A stretch of 64,000 nucleotides of DNA from Bacillota bacterium (GCA_023404345.1 JAEYCB010000003.1:65419-129418), one strand, 5' to 3'. Counted from the first letter of the stretch, positions 15,609 through 24,623 are shown. Numbers and translations are program-made. The notes: a model not told the origin generated them from the sequence alone.

Positions 15609-17765
15609 TTACAGATACAGGTTCATCAAATCCGCGTCGTAATCCCGTCCGTTGATGCGGAAGAACTTCGGATACACGCCGATGCGCTCAAAGCCCATCT
15701 TCTGACACAGGGAGATGGCGCTGACGTTATCCGAACGCACTTCCAGCTCGATGACCGATATGCCGCCCTGCCTGGCGTGCTCAATCAGACGGCTCACCAT
15801 CTGCGTGCCGATGCCACGATGCCAGTATTTCTTGCGTACCGTGACCGACAGGGACGCGCGGTGCTGTGCGCGCTCGCGGCGCATGCATTTGAGCGCGCCC
15901 ATGGCGGCCAGCTCATCGCCAATGAAGCCCAGCAATAGCAGGCTGCGCCCGGTGATGCCCTCGATGTAGCCGCGCTCCTGCTCCACGTTCATGTCCAGCC
16001 CCTCTGCGCCGAAGGACAGGTTGTCCGACTCGCCCGCAATCTGCGCGAGGTAGGAAAGCGTCATTTCGGCATCGTCGGGGGTGGCGGGGCGCACCGTCAG
16101 GCGGTCAGCGCCGGTATCGGCGTCCGTGCGGCGGATGAGCTTTCGCTGAATCTTGCCGCTGACGGTCTTGGGCAGCTCGTCCACAAATTCCACGATGCGG
16201 GGGTATTTGTAGGGGGCCGTAACCTGCTTGACGTGGTTTTGCAGCTCCTTCTTGAGCGCGTCGGTGGGCTCGTAGCCGCGATTTTTCACCAGCACCACCG
16301 TGGCCTTGACCACCTGTCCGCGGTCCGGGTGCGGCACGGCCGTCACGGCGCATTCCAGCACCGCCGGGTGGGTGAGCAGCGCGCTCTCCACCTCAAAGGG
16401 CCCGATGCGGTAGCCGCTGGACTTGATCACGTCGTCGCTGCGGCCGATGAAGTTGTAATAGCCGTCCACATCACGCCAGGCCATGTCGCCGGTGTGGTAC
16501 ATACCGTTATAGAATACTGCGTCGGTCTGCTCCTGATTGCGGTAATAGCCCAGAAACAGGCCCGCCGGATGGCCCTTGTCCAGCCGGATGACGATTTCGC
16601 CTTCCACGCCGTCGTCCACGTCCTGGCCGTTTTCGTCCACCAGCGCGATGTCGTAGGCGGGCGAGGGACGGCCGGTGCTACCGGTCTTGGGCTCCATCCA
16701 CTTGCTGGTCATCAGCAGCGGCGTGGTTTCGCTCTGACCGAAGCCCTCGTGAATCTTCACGCCCGTGAGCCGGAGGAACTGGTCATACACTTCGGGGTTG
16801 AGCGGCTCGCCCGCGCAGTTGGCCCATTTCAGGGCGCTCAGGTCGTAGCTGGCGAGATCCTCCTTGATGAGGAAGCGGTACACCGTGGGCGGCGCGCAGA
16901 AGCTGGTCACGCGGTGCTTTTCCAGCATTTTGAGCAAATCGGCGGCAATGAAGCGGTCAAAGTCGTACACAAACAATGTTGCGCCGCAGATCCACTGGCC
17001 GTAGAGCTTGCCCCAGCCTGCCTTGGCCCAGCCGGTATCGGCCACGGCCATATGGATGGACTCATCCCCCACGTTGTGCCAGTAATAGGCCGTCACCGTC
17101 TGTGCGATGGGATAGGTCCAGCTGTGCGCGGCCATCTTGGGCATGCCGGTGGTGCCGCTGGTGAAGTAGATGAGCATGATGTCATCATTCTTCGGCAGCT
17201 CAGCGGGTTTGTCCCACTGCTCGGAGGCAGCGGCCAGCTCGGCGTCAAAATTTAGAAAGCCCGGTTCGTCGCCCAGCGTAAATAGTGCCGTGAGCGTATC
17301 GCACTCCGGCGCGGAGGCCAGCACATGGCCGCGCACCTCCGGCTCCTCCACGCACACAATGGCGCGCGCGCTGGAAGCCTGAACGCGGTAGACGATGTCC
17401 TTCTTCTGCAGCTGCGCCGTGGCGGGAATCAGCACGCAGCCCAGCTTGAGCAGGCCCACCGCCGCTACCCAGAACTGCCAGCGGCGCTTGAGCATCAGAA
17501 TGACGGGGTCTCCTTTTTTGAGGCCGTGCGCCTTGAACACGTTCGCCGCCTGATTGCTCATGCGGCTAATTTCGCCAAAGGTGAAGGTGCGCTCATGTCC
17601 CTTAAGGTCGCACCAGATCAGCGCCCGCTTATCAGGCGAAATGTGCGCGTACTCGTCCACCACATCGTAGGCAAAATGGAAATGTTCGGGCACCTTGAGG
17701 GTAAAGTTTTTTTCAAAATCCTCCTGAGACGTCAGGTCGGTACGGATATATCGGTCAGCCAGCAT
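15609..17765 (-). CDS. AMP-forming acyl-CoA synthetase fused to a C-terminal GNAT acetyltransferase
   Basis: A 718-residue fusion. Residues ~1-550 form an ANL adenylating enzyme of the acetyl/medium-chain acyl-CoA synthetase type: the P-loop FTSGTTGMPK at 201-210, GFGQSET near 345, YHTGD and YNFIGRSDDVIKSSGYRIGP in the hinge region, and the catalytic lysine Lys538 in KTVSGKIQRK. Residues 555-718 are a GNAT domain with the acetyl-CoA site YWHRGIGTQM and LEVRSDNVSAISLCQKMGF. It would activate a carboxylate to its CoA thioester. Acyl-CoA synthetases are classically switched off by acetylation of the lysine that corresponds to Lys538, so the fused GNAT may be a self-contained switch; alternatively it uses the acyl-CoA product. 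The gene is followed upstream by an XRE-cupin regulator in the same operon. Confidence 0.88.
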   Translation of the reverse strand: MLADRYIRTDLTSQEDFEKNFTLKVPEHFHFAYDVVDEYAHISPDKRALIWCDLKGHERTFTFGEISRMSNQAANVFKAHGLKKGDPVILMLKRRWQFWVAAVGLLKLGCVLIPATAQLQKKDIVYRVQASSARAIVCVEEPEVRGHVLASAPECDTLTALFTLGDEPGFLNFDAELAAASEQWDKPAELPKNDDIMLIYFTSGTTGMPKMAAHSWTYPIAQTVTAYYWHNVGDESIHMAVADTGWAKAGWGKLYGQWICGATLFVYDFDRFIAADLLKMLEKHRVTSFCAPPTVYRFLIKEDLASYDLSALKWANCAGEPLNPEVYDQFLRLTGVKIHEGFGQSETTPLLMTSKWMEPKTGSTGRPSPAYDIALVDENGQDVDDGVEGEIVIRLDKGHPAGLFLGYYRNQEQTDAVFYNGMYHTGDMAWRDVDGYYNFIGRSDDVIKSSGYRIGPFEVESALLTHPAVLECAVTAVPHPDRGQVVKATVVLVKNRGYEPTDALKKELQNHVKQVTAPYKYPRIVEFVDELPKTVSGKIQRKLIRRTDADTGADRLTVRPATPDDAEMTLSYLAQIAGESDNLSFGAEGLDMNVEQERGYIEGITGRSLLLLGFIGDELAAMGALKCMRRERAQHRASLSVTVRKKYWHRGIGTQMVSRLIEHARQGGISVIELEVRSDNVSAISLCQKMGFERIGVYPKFFRINGRDYDADLMNLYL

Positions 17766-17812
17766 ACGGTTTCAAACTCCTTCGGAACGGGGGGATGCGA
17801 TCGCCCGGACGC

Positions 17813-18370
17813 TTACGGGATCACGATGGCCAGAAAATGCACCGCCTCGCCGCCGACGGCCTCCATCGCGTGCGGCGTGCGCGAATCATAGTACACGCTG
17901 TCGCCGGGATGCAGGACCACGTCGTTTTTGCCGATCACGATGTGCATGGTGCCGGAGAGGATGTAGTCAAACTCCTGTCCGTCGTGGCTGTTGGGGGTCA
18001 ACGTCTTGTTGTCCTCCGGGTCCACGACCACATACATCGGCTCGATCTTGCGGCCAACGAAATTATAGGCCAGGTTGCGGTATACATACTGGTCATGGCA
18101 GCTGGTTTCCTCCTGCCCCCTGCCCGCGCGGGTAACGCTGAGCACGTTGAGGCGCGGAGCCTCGCCGGTCAGGAGCTCTGTCATGTCCACATGAAATACC
18201 TCGCCGATCTTGACCAGAAAGCTGATGGGCATATCGACCTCGCCGCTTTCATACTTGCGGTATTCTTCGACAGGCACATTGAGCACTTCGGCCATCTTGT
18301 CAACGGTGTAGTCCGAAATCTCTCGCAAGTCCAGAATTCTCATGGCCACTTGCTTTACGGGATCGGACAT
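17813..18370 (-). CDS. XRE-cupin transcriptional regulator
   Basis: A 185-residue protein with an N-terminal helix-turn-helix (about 8-68, VDKMAEVLNVPVEEYRKYES) and a C-terminal cupin barrel (about 105-183) with FDYILSGTMHIVIG and the second cupin motif HPGDSVYYDSRTPHAME. Such proteins sense small metabolites through the cupin and control adjacent catabolic genes. The start at 18370 is preferred over an upstream in-frame ATG because it has AAGGAGG 10 bases before it and begins the family alignment. It precedes the acyl-CoA synthetase-GNAT gene by 47 bases, so it probably regulates that gene and itself. Confidence 0.88.
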   Translation of the reverse strand: MSDPVKQVAMRILDLREISDYTVDKMAEVLNVPVEEYRKYESGEVDMPISFLVKIGEVFHVDMTELLTGEAPRLNVLSVTRAGRGQEETSCHDQYVYRNLAYNFVGRKIEPMYVVVDPEDNKTLTPNSHDGQEFDYILSGTMHIVIGKNDVVLHPGDSVYYDSRTPHAMEAVGGEAVHFLAIVIP

Positions 18371-18413
18371 AACGGGTGCGCCTCCTTCTTGCCCCATCTG
18401 GGCACTTTCGCGT

Positions 18414-18443
18414 ATTATAGCACGCAAGCATAGAAAGATGCAA
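18414..18443 (-). promoter_or_regulatory. Promoter of the XRE-cupin / acyl-CoA synthetase operon
   Basis: On the minus strand, TTGCAT (18443-18438) and a perfect TATAAT (18419-18414) are spaced by 18 bases, 44 bases before the ATG. Confidence 0.6.
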
Positions 18444-18479
18444 GAAGCGGCTTTCGCATCCTGCATTTTTCCGGTTTTT

Positions 18480-19181
18480 TTAGTCCTCCTGCTGTCCCGC
18501 GGCAGCCATCACACTGCGTAGGCCCGCCACGCTTTCCACCGGCAGGGAAAACATCACCGTGTGCGCGGGGCTGTTCACCCCGGCATGGTCCATAACGGCG
18601 CGCATGATGCGGCTGCGGTCGCCCGCTGCGGTCAAAATCAGCAGCATTTCCTTTTCCTCGGCGATGGACAGACCGAAAAACTGACTGCTTTCGCCCGGAT
18701 GCGTGCCCTTGGCGTGCACCACCGTGCCGCCTGCGGCTCCCGCAGCGCGCGCCGCGTCCATCACGCTATCCGCATGGCCGCAGTTCACAATGGCAATGAT
18801 CAGTTCATACAGAAATGCAGCGGGCATATCCGTCACCTCTCCCATGATGATATCCTGTCCTTCCGTAAGGCTGCGCAGGCTGCTTGTGCCCGCCACGCTG
18901 CCCACCGGCGTTGTGAAAGCAATGCCTGCGCCGGGCATATCCAGTCCCATCTCGCGCACCAAACGGGCCAGCAGCCGCGTGGCCTTTGCGCGCGAGGTCA
19001 TGGCCCACAGAAGCGTCTTTTCGGTCTCCTCCAGCCCCAAAAGCCCCAGCAGCTTTTTCCCTGCCGTTCCCCGGCATGGCAGGCTGTGGACCGTTTTTAC
19101 ACCCTGATTGCCGAGAAAGTCAAGGAACGCTTCGCCATCCTCCCGGCCGACGATCAGGTTCATAAGACACAGGTCGTGCAT
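18480..19181 (-). CDS. PII-like protein with two tandem ferredoxin-like halves
   Basis: A 233-residue protein. The second half contains the PII-type stretch GTVVHAKGTHPGESSQFFG (about 152-170) and EEKEMLLILTAAGD, while the first half repeats the same fold (LMNLIVGREDGEAFLDFL through GTSSLRSLTEG). It belongs to the PII superfamily, whose members bind nucleotides and control membrane transporters. It lies 37 bases after a DUF1538 membrane protein on the same strand, a known pairing, so it probably gates that transporter. The canonical T-loop of GlnB is absent, so nitrogen control is not implied. GGGGGAGG precedes the ATG. Confidence 0.8.
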   Translation of the reverse strand: MHDLCLMNLIVGREDGEAFLDFLGNQGVKTVHSLPCRGTAGKKLLGLLGLEETEKTLLWAMTSRAKATRLLARLVREMGLDMPGAGIAFTTPVGSVAGTSSLRSLTEGQDIIMGEVTDMPAAFLYELIIAIVNCGHADSVMDAARAAGAAGGTVVHAKGTHPGESSQFFGLSIAEEKEMLLILTAAGDRSRIMRAVMDHAGVNSPAHTVMFSLPVESVAGLRSVMAAAGQQED

Positions 19182-19218
19182 GATGCATCCTCCCCCATGC
19201 GTAAATAAAGCATGCCGC

Positions 19219-20781
19219 TCATTCGATGATCTCCTCCGCCTCCGGCTGCGGCATGGCTGCTTCAGGCGTGCGCTGCCTGCGCTTAAACACCAGCCCCAAC
19301 ACCTGAAGCGTAATCAGGGGCGTCATGGCCACCATGGCCACCACGCCAAAGGCGTCCGTGGCCATATCCCCGCCCACGGCGGCGCACGCGCCCATGGCCA
19401 TGGGCAACAGGAAGGTGGCCGTCATCGGCCCGGAGGCTACGCCGCCGGAGTCAAAGGCGATGGAGGTAAAAATCGGCGGCACGAAGGGCATCAGCATAAG
19501 CGCCACGGCATAGCCCGGCACCAGCAGCCACAGAATGGGCACGCCGGTTAAAATGCGCAGCATCGCCAGGCCCACCGATACCGATACGCCCACCGACAGG
19601 CTCAGCCCCAGCGCACGCTGAGGAATGGCACCTGCGGTCAGCTCGTACACCTGACGGCTCAGCACATGCACCGCCGGCTCGGCCGATACCACAAAATACC
19701 CCATCAGCATGCCCAGCGGCACCAGCAGCCAGCGCTGCTCCATGCCCGCAAGGGCCTGTCCCAGGTAGTTGCCCATGGGCATGAATCCCACGTTCACCCC
19801 TGTCAAAAACAGCGTCAGCCCCACATACGTGTACAAAAGCCCCGCCGTGATGCGCAGCACCTCGCGCCTGGGCAGGTGAAGAATCATGATCTGGCTCCCG
19901 GCAAAGAACGCCGCAATGGGCGCCAAGGCGATGGCCACTTCCCGCAGATAATCGGGCAGGGCATGGGCGAACTGGCGGGACATCTCCAGCGTGTCCGCCG
20001 CATTGATCAGGGCGGTGTCCGCCCCATAGGCCGCACCGTCCGGCCTGTAGATCAGCCCCAGCAGCATCACCGCCAGAATGGGACCTACGGAACCCAGCGC
20101 CACCAGGCCAAAGCTGTCGTTTTCAGCATTGGGGTCGCTGCGGATGGCGCTCACGCCCACGCCCAGCGACAGGATGAAGGGCACCGTCATAGGGCCCGTG
20201 GTCACGCCGCCGGCGTCAAAGGCCACGGCCAGAAACGCCCCCGGCACGAACTGCGCCAGCAGAAATACCAGCGCATAGCATCCCAGCAGGAGCCATGCCA
20301 TGCGGATGCGCAGCAATATGCGCAGAAGCGCCAGCACCAGAAACACGCCCACTCCCAGCGCCACCGACAAAATCAGCGTCAGGTCCGGCACGCCGGGCAC
20401 CTGATGGGCCAGCACCTGCAAATCCGGCTCTGACACGGTCACGATCACGCCCACCAGGAAGGAGCACAAAAGCACCACCCATAGCTTTTTGCTGCGGGTC
20501 ATGGCCGCGCCCACGTGCTCGCCGATGGGGGTCATGGCCAGGTCCGTACCCAGCGTAAACAGGCCCATGCCCACCACCAGCAGCACCGCGCCCGCCAGAA
20601 ACGCCAGCATCGCGCCCGAGGGCGCAGGCACCGCCAGCAGGCCCAGCGCAATCACGATGGCCGTGATCGGCAGGACCGATGTAAATGACTCCTTCCATTT
20701 TTCGCTCAGCACACCGCGATGGCGCGCGCGGCGCATCCTCTCCAGCCGCCCCTTCAGGCGTGGTTGATTTCCAGCGCGCAT
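19219..20781 (-). CDS. DUF1538 integral membrane protein, duplicated
   Basis: A 520-residue protein with about 14 hydrophobic segments. It is an internal duplication: VAFDAGGVTTGPMTVPFILSL in the first half corresponds to IAFDSGGVASGPMTATFLLPM in the second, each preceded by a polar-glycine loop. This is the DUF1538 family, presumed transporters of unknown substrate. It is translated just downstream of the DUF368 gene (gap 4 bases; AAAGGAG upstream) and just upstream of a PII-like gene. The three-gene order suggests a PII-regulated membrane transport unit. Confidence 0.85.
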   Translation of the reverse strand: MRAGNQPRLKGRLERMRRARHRGVLSEKWKESFTSVLPITAIVIALGLLAVPAPSGAMLAFLAGAVLLVVGMGLFTLGTDLAMTPIGEHVGAAMTRSKKLWVVLLCSFLVGVIVTVSEPDLQVLAHQVPGVPDLTLILSVALGVGVFLVLALLRILLRIRMAWLLLGCYALVFLLAQFVPGAFLAVAFDAGGVTTGPMTVPFILSLGVGVSAIRSDPNAENDSFGLVALGSVGPILAVMLLGLIYRPDGAAYGADTALINAADTLEMSRQFAHALPDYLREVAIALAPIAAFFAGSQIMILHLPRREVLRITAGLLYTYVGLTLFLTGVNVGFMPMGNYLGQALAGMEQRWLLVPLGMLMGYFVVSAEPAVHVLSRQVYELTAGAIPQRALGLSLSVGVSVSVGLAMLRILTGVPILWLLVPGYAVALMLMPFVPPIFTSIAFDSGGVASGPMTATFLLPMAMGACAAVGGDMATDAFGVVAMVAMTPLITLQVLGLVFKRRQRTPEAAMPQPEAEEIIE

Positions 20782-20785
20782 AGTT

Positions 20786-21625
20786 TCACTCCTTTGTTGT
20801 TGCCGGTACGGGTTCCCCCAGACCGCTCATCCATCTGGCCACACCAAGGCCGGTCAGTAGCGTACAAATCTGTGCCAAAAGCGTCCAACCGCCCCCAAAT
20901 CCCGGAAATACCAGTGCCACCGACACCAGCAAAAAGCCCAGCACCGCGTAGCAGGTGTATCCCCGCGCATGGTCAAACAGCCATTGAACCGCTTTCATCG
21001 AGGCCAGTGCCGATGCCGCAAAGCCCAGTGCAACCAGCGCCAGCACTCCCACCTGCGGATGCGCCAGCGCATCCAGATAGGCCTGATACCATCCCAGGTT
21101 GATCAGAACAAACGACGTGGAAAGCCCCGGCACCACCGTGCCCACGCCCTCCATCAGTCCCACCGCCAGCGCTCGCAGCGGCGTAAGCGACAACGCCCGC
21201 TCCGCGCCCTGCGTCTTCAAAAGCGCCATGGGCAGCGCAAGCAGCACACCGCCCGCCAGCGCGGCCAACCACCGCCTGTGAAAGCGTCCGTCCTCCTCGG
21301 CCTGAGCCAGCAGATCAGGCACACCGCCCAGGATAAAACCCGTGAACAGGCACAGCATGGGCTTTTCGTACAGCCGCATGGCGGTTCCAAGGCCTCTTGC
21401 CCCCAACAGCAGCCCCGTCGCGCCGCCCAGCGCCAGCGGCGCCAGAAATACAAGTTTCCTGCGCGTATCGTGGAAAATGCCCAGCACCGCGTCCAGCATG
21501 GGCCTATAGAGCCCAAAGCTGACCGCCATCACCCCGCCGCTCACGCCTGGCAGCACGCAGCCGATTCCCATCAGCAGCCCCGCCAGCACATTTTTCCAAA
21601 AGCCTTCCTGCCGCTGCATTCGCAC
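20786..21625 (-). CDS. DUF368 membrane protein, probable polyprenyl-phosphate transporter (PopT-like)
   Basis: A 279-residue protein with about eight membrane segments. It carries the family hallmark LPGVSGGVMAVSFGLY near residue 25 and its second-repeat counterpart GVGTVVPGLSTSFVLI near residue 160, which show an internal duplication. DUF368 proteins have been identified as undecaprenyl-phosphate recycling flippases. The start is a GTG at 21625 with AAAGG 5 bases upstream; an ATG two codons later is the alternative. First gene of a DUF368-DUF1538-PII operon with its own promoter. Confidence 0.82.
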   Translation of the reverse strand: MRMQRQEGFWKNVLAGLLMGIGCVLPGVSGGVMAVSFGLYRPMLDAVLGIFHDTRRKLVFLAPLALGGATGLLLGARGLGTAMRLYEKPMLCLFTGFILGGVPDLLAQAEEDGRFHRRWLAALAGGVLLALPMALLKTQGAERALSLTPLRALAVGLMEGVGTVVPGLSTSFVLINLGWYQAYLDALAHPQVGVLALVALGFAASALASMKAVQWLFDHARGYTCYAVLGFLLVSVALVFPGFGGGWTLLAQICTLLTGLGVARWMSGLGEPVPATTKE

Positions 21626-21684
21626 CGCCGCCTTTCCCCTTTCTGTTCAGACGAGCGTATGCGCGCCCCAAACGGCCTATACCG

Positions 21685-21714
21685 AGTATACCATGCCCCG
21701 ACGAATGGGCGCAA
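21685..21714 (-). promoter_or_regulatory. Promoter of the DUF368-DUF1538-PII operon
   Basis: On the minus strand, TTGCGC (21714-21709) and TATACT (21690-21685) are spaced by 18 bases, about 60 bases before the DUF368 start. Confidence 0.5.
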
Positions 21715-21723
21715 CCGGCAAAG

Positions 21724-21751
21724 AAAAAAGGGAGGGGGCAAGGCCCTCTCC
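21724..21751 (-). terminator. Intrinsic terminator after the araC-type gene
   Basis: An 8-bp stem (21731-21738 with 21744-21751, one G-U pair) with a 5-base loop is followed on the minus strand by six T residues. Confidence 0.75.
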
Positions 21752-21755
21752 TCCG

Positions 21756-22607
21756 TCATTTCATCCGCCGGATCACCGGCACCCATACCTCATAGTGCGT
21801 GTGAAGCGGGTCCGGCTCCAGATATACCTCGATGTCCGGCCCATCGGCATACTCATAGCCGGAGCCGGGCAGCCATTCGGTCACGATGCGCTTTTCCAGC
21901 ACCTGAATGGAGCGGCCCGTACCCTCGCCGGAAAATACGGCCCAGGTAGCGGCGGGCACGGTGTACGTTTCAAATGCGCCGGCCTTTGCCTGCGAGGCCA
22001 CGGCGATGAAGTACCGCCATGCTTCTCCCCCGGCGCAGGCGCTGATGCCCAGCAGCCCCCTGGGTTCCCCGTCCATCCGCGCGGCCAGGGCTGCCACGGT
22101 GCCGTTTCGCGCAGCTTTGTCCCACATCATGGGAACTTCACGGAAGTTGCTTTCGATCTCGCGGTCCAGTGGATGGGAGATGCCCACCACGCGGAAGGCG
22201 TCTCTGGTTTCGATGCGGTACTGCATTTCTTCCCCTCCTTGTACGCTCAGACAAAAAACCAGTCTGGGGTAACATTTGACCGGCATGCCCCCTGAGCGAA
22301 CCGCCGAGGGTGCAATCCCATGTACCGCCCGAAATGCCCGGTTGAACGCTGTGGGCGACTTGTAACCATAGCGCGCTGCTATATCGATTACCTTATCCCT
22401 CCCGGCTTGCAAATCTGCTGCCGCCAGGGACATTCTGCGCCGGCGCACATATTCCCCCAAAGGCACACCTGCCAGATAGGTAAACATCCGCTGGAAGTGA
22501 TAGGCCGAGCAGCAGGCGATGCGCCCAAGTCGCTCGCAGTCGATCTCCCCCGTGAGGTTCTTTTCGATTTCATCCATGGCCTGGTTCCAGCGTTCCATCC
22601 ATTCCAT
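21756..22607 (-). CDS. AraC-family regulator with GyrI-like effector-binding domain
   Basis: A 283-residue protein. Residues ~1-110 hold the double helix-turn-helix of AraC/XylS (CERLGRIACCSAYHFQRMF, then VIDIAARYGYKSPTAFNRAF). Residues ~125-283 form a GyrI-like (SRPBCC-like) ligand-binding domain ending in a typical HYEVWVPV strand. This Rob/SoxS-plus-GyrI arrangement usually senses small hydrophobic molecules or drugs. It stands alone, with AAGGAGG before the ATG and a terminator after the stop. No target is evident; the neighbouring genes have their own promoters. Confidence 0.88.
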   Translation of the reverse strand: MEWMERWNQAMDEIEKNLTGEIDCERLGRIACCSAYHFQRMFTYLAGVPLGEYVRRRRMSLAAADLQAGRDKVIDIAARYGYKSPTAFNRAFRAVHGIAPSAVRSGGMPVKCYPRLVFCLSVQGGEEMQYRIETRDAFRVVGISHPLDREIESNFREVPMMWDKAARNGTVAALAARMDGEPRGLLGISACAGGEAWRYFIAVASQAKAGAFETYTVPAATWAVFSGEGTGRSIQVLEKRIVTEWLPGSGYEYADGPDIEVYLEPDPLHTHYEVWVPVIRRMK

Positions 22608-22678
22608 CCGGCTGATTCCTCCTTATATATGAACAGTGTAGCACAATTGCCCGCGCCCGTCCTCTCCCGCCTTGCCTG

Positions 22679-22723
22679 AAAAAGAGAGCGGGACGGCAAG
22701 GACTCTCGTCCAAGCCGTCCCGC
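22679..22723 (-). terminator. Intrinsic terminator of the flavoprotein reductase gene
   Basis: A perfect 10-bp stem (22688-22697 with 22714-22723) is followed on the minus strand by CTCTTTTTC. Confidence 0.85.
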
Positions 22724-22742
22724 AGGACATGCGTTATCAGTC

Positions 22743-24623
22743 TTATTTGGCGTATTCCGCCGCGCTGGCACCGGCGATGCGGCCGAACACGATGAAGTCA
22801 GCCACAGCGTTGCCGCCCAGACGGTTGGCGCCATGCACGCCGCCGGTGACCTCGCCCGCCGCAAACAGACCGGGAATAGCCTCGCCCGCCTCGGTGAGGA
22901 CTTCGGTGGCGGTATTGATCTTCAGGCCGCCCATGGTGTGATGGACGCCAGCCGTCACCTTGATGGCGTAATAGGGAGCAGTGTTAAGAGGATTGGCGAA
23001 GCTCGTACGGCCAAACTCCGCATCGGTCTTGCTTTCCACGCAGGCATTCCAGGTTTCCATGGTGGCGGTGAAGGCCTCGGGGTCCACGCCCATGGCCTCA
23101 GCCAACGCGGCATAGTCTTCACCGGTCACGGTCAGGCCCTTCTTGATGTAGCCCGCGATCACGCTGGAAGCATCCACCATGGCCTGGTCCACCACCAGCC
23201 AGCTGTAGCTGCCGGTCTGGGCGATTTCGGCGGCGGAAACCACGTCACGGGTGCCCACCTCGTCGGTGAAGCGCTTGCCCTCGGCATTGACCAGAATCGC
23301 GCCGTCGCCGCGCAGGCCTTCGGTGATCAGGGCAGCGGTATCAAACTGCACGGTGGGGTGAATCTGAATCTGGTCCATATCCACGGTAGCCGCGCCCACA
23401 GCCTGCGCCATGGCAATGCCCTGGCCCTGCGCGCCGGCGGCGTTGGTAGTCATGAAGCCTTCCAGCTCGGGCTTGTAGGAGGCAACCATCTCAAGGTTCG
23501 CACCGAAGCCGCCGGTAGCCAGCACAACCGCCTTGGCTTCCACAATCACGTTGGCGCCATCCTTGGTCACGCCTTCCACGCCGGTCACATTGCCGTTTTC
23601 ATCCTGACGCAGAGCGGTGGCGGTGGTGTTGAACAGGATTTCGATGCCGCGCTCCTGGCAGGCACTCTCCAGCACGGGCACGATGTAGCTGCCCACGGAG
23701 ATGGTCTTGCCCTCGGCGTCCACAGGACGATGGATGCGCTTGACGGACGCGCCGCCGAAGCTGGCTACGTCATGCAGCTGAGCGCCGATGGTGTCCAGCC
23801 AGTCAATGGCTGCGGCGCTGTTTTCGCACAGTGCCTTGACCAGGTCAAAGTCGTTGATGGCCTTGCCGCCGATCATGGTATCCAGCTCCATGAGCTCCAC
23901 GCTGTCGAAGTAGCCCTCGGGATTTTCCTGATAGGCCTTCCACTGCTCGCTCACGGTCTGAGCCAGCGCAGTCACGGTTTCGTCGTCCGCATAGGTTTCA
24001 GCGGCGCTGGCCAGCGTCTTTTCCACGCCGGCTTCCTCGGCGAAGGTGTTCTCGTCCTGCCAGACGGTCTTGCTGGCGTTCATGCCGCCGGTGGCGCGCA
24101 CGGAGTTGCCGCCCACCATGGCCTGGCTCTCCACAATGACTACGCTCTTGCCCGCGTCGGCAGCGGTGATAGCGGCGGTCATGCCCGCGCCGCCCGCGCC
24201 CACGACAACCACGTCGCAGGTGCGCACAAGATCCTCGATGGCGCCCTTGTCCACAGCGACATTATAGGCTTCGGGATCCACACCCGCAGCGGTCAGAGCG
24301 GCCTTGACGGCTTCGATGATCGCATTGGAAGTGATGGTGGCGCCGGCAACGGCGTCCACAGCGATGCTGCCAGATTCCGACATATCGGCGGGCAGCAGTT
24401 CGATGGCCTTGGAGCCCACGCCCTCGGTTTCGTCCGCACCCTCGGCGGTCACAGCAGTGATAGCCCCATCGGTCAGGGTCACAGTTACGGTCACGTCGCC
24501 GCCAAAGCCCTTAGCCGTGCCGGTGAAATCGCCGCTGACTTCAGCAGGAGCGGCCTCGCCCAGCGCAGCGCTGGTCATAAGCAGCATGGCAGCGGTAAGG
24601 ATCGCAAGAAAACGCTTTTTCAT
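22743..24623 (-). CDS. Secreted flavoprotein reductase, urocanate/fumarate reductase-like, with FMN domain
   Basis: A 626-residue exported protein. A signal peptide (1 to about 24) has no lipobox Cys. An FMN_bind domain (about 30-115) carries the flavinylation motif D90..GAT (Thr96), where ApbE would attach FMN covalently. An FAD_binding_2 domain starts with VVVVGAGGAG (138-147) and ends with GLFAAGEVTGGVHGANRLGG. This is the layout of UrdA/ifcA-type reductases, in which electrons pass from FMN to FAD and reduce urocanate, fumarate, acrylate or a related enoate outside the membrane. No cytochrome domain is present, so the donor is probably a flavin-based or quinol-linked chain. The start at 24623 has GGGAGGAAGG upstream; an open frame to 24707 does not. 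Substrate unknown. Confidence 0.9.
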   Translation of the reverse strand: MKKRFLAILTAAMLLMTSAALGEAAPAEVSGDFTGTAKGFGGDVTVTVTLTDGAITAVTAEGADETEGVGSKAIELLPADMSESGSIAVDAVAGATITSNAIIEAVKAALTAAGVDPEAYNVAVDKGAIEDLVRTCDVVVVGAGGAGMTAAITAADAGKSVVIVESQAMVGGNSVRATGGMNASKTVWQDENTFAEEAGVEKTLASAAETYADDETVTALAQTVSEQWKAYQENPEGYFDSVELMELDTMIGGKAINDFDLVKALCENSAAAIDWLDTIGAQLHDVASFGGASVKRIHRPVDAEGKTISVGSYIVPVLESACQERGIEILFNTTATALRQDENGNVTGVEGVTKDGANVIVEAKAVVLATGGFGANLEMVASYKPELEGFMTTNAAGAQGQGIAMAQAVGAATVDMDQIQIHPTVQFDTAALITEGLRGDGAILVNAEGKRFTDEVGTRDVVSAAEIAQTGSYSWLVVDQAMVDASSVIAGYIKKGLTVTGEDYAALAEAMGVDPEAFTATMETWNACVESKTDAEFGRTSFANPLNTAPYYAIKVTAGVHHTMGGLKINTATEVLTEAGEAIPGLFAAGEVTGGVHGANRLGGNAVADFIVFGRIAGASAAEYAK

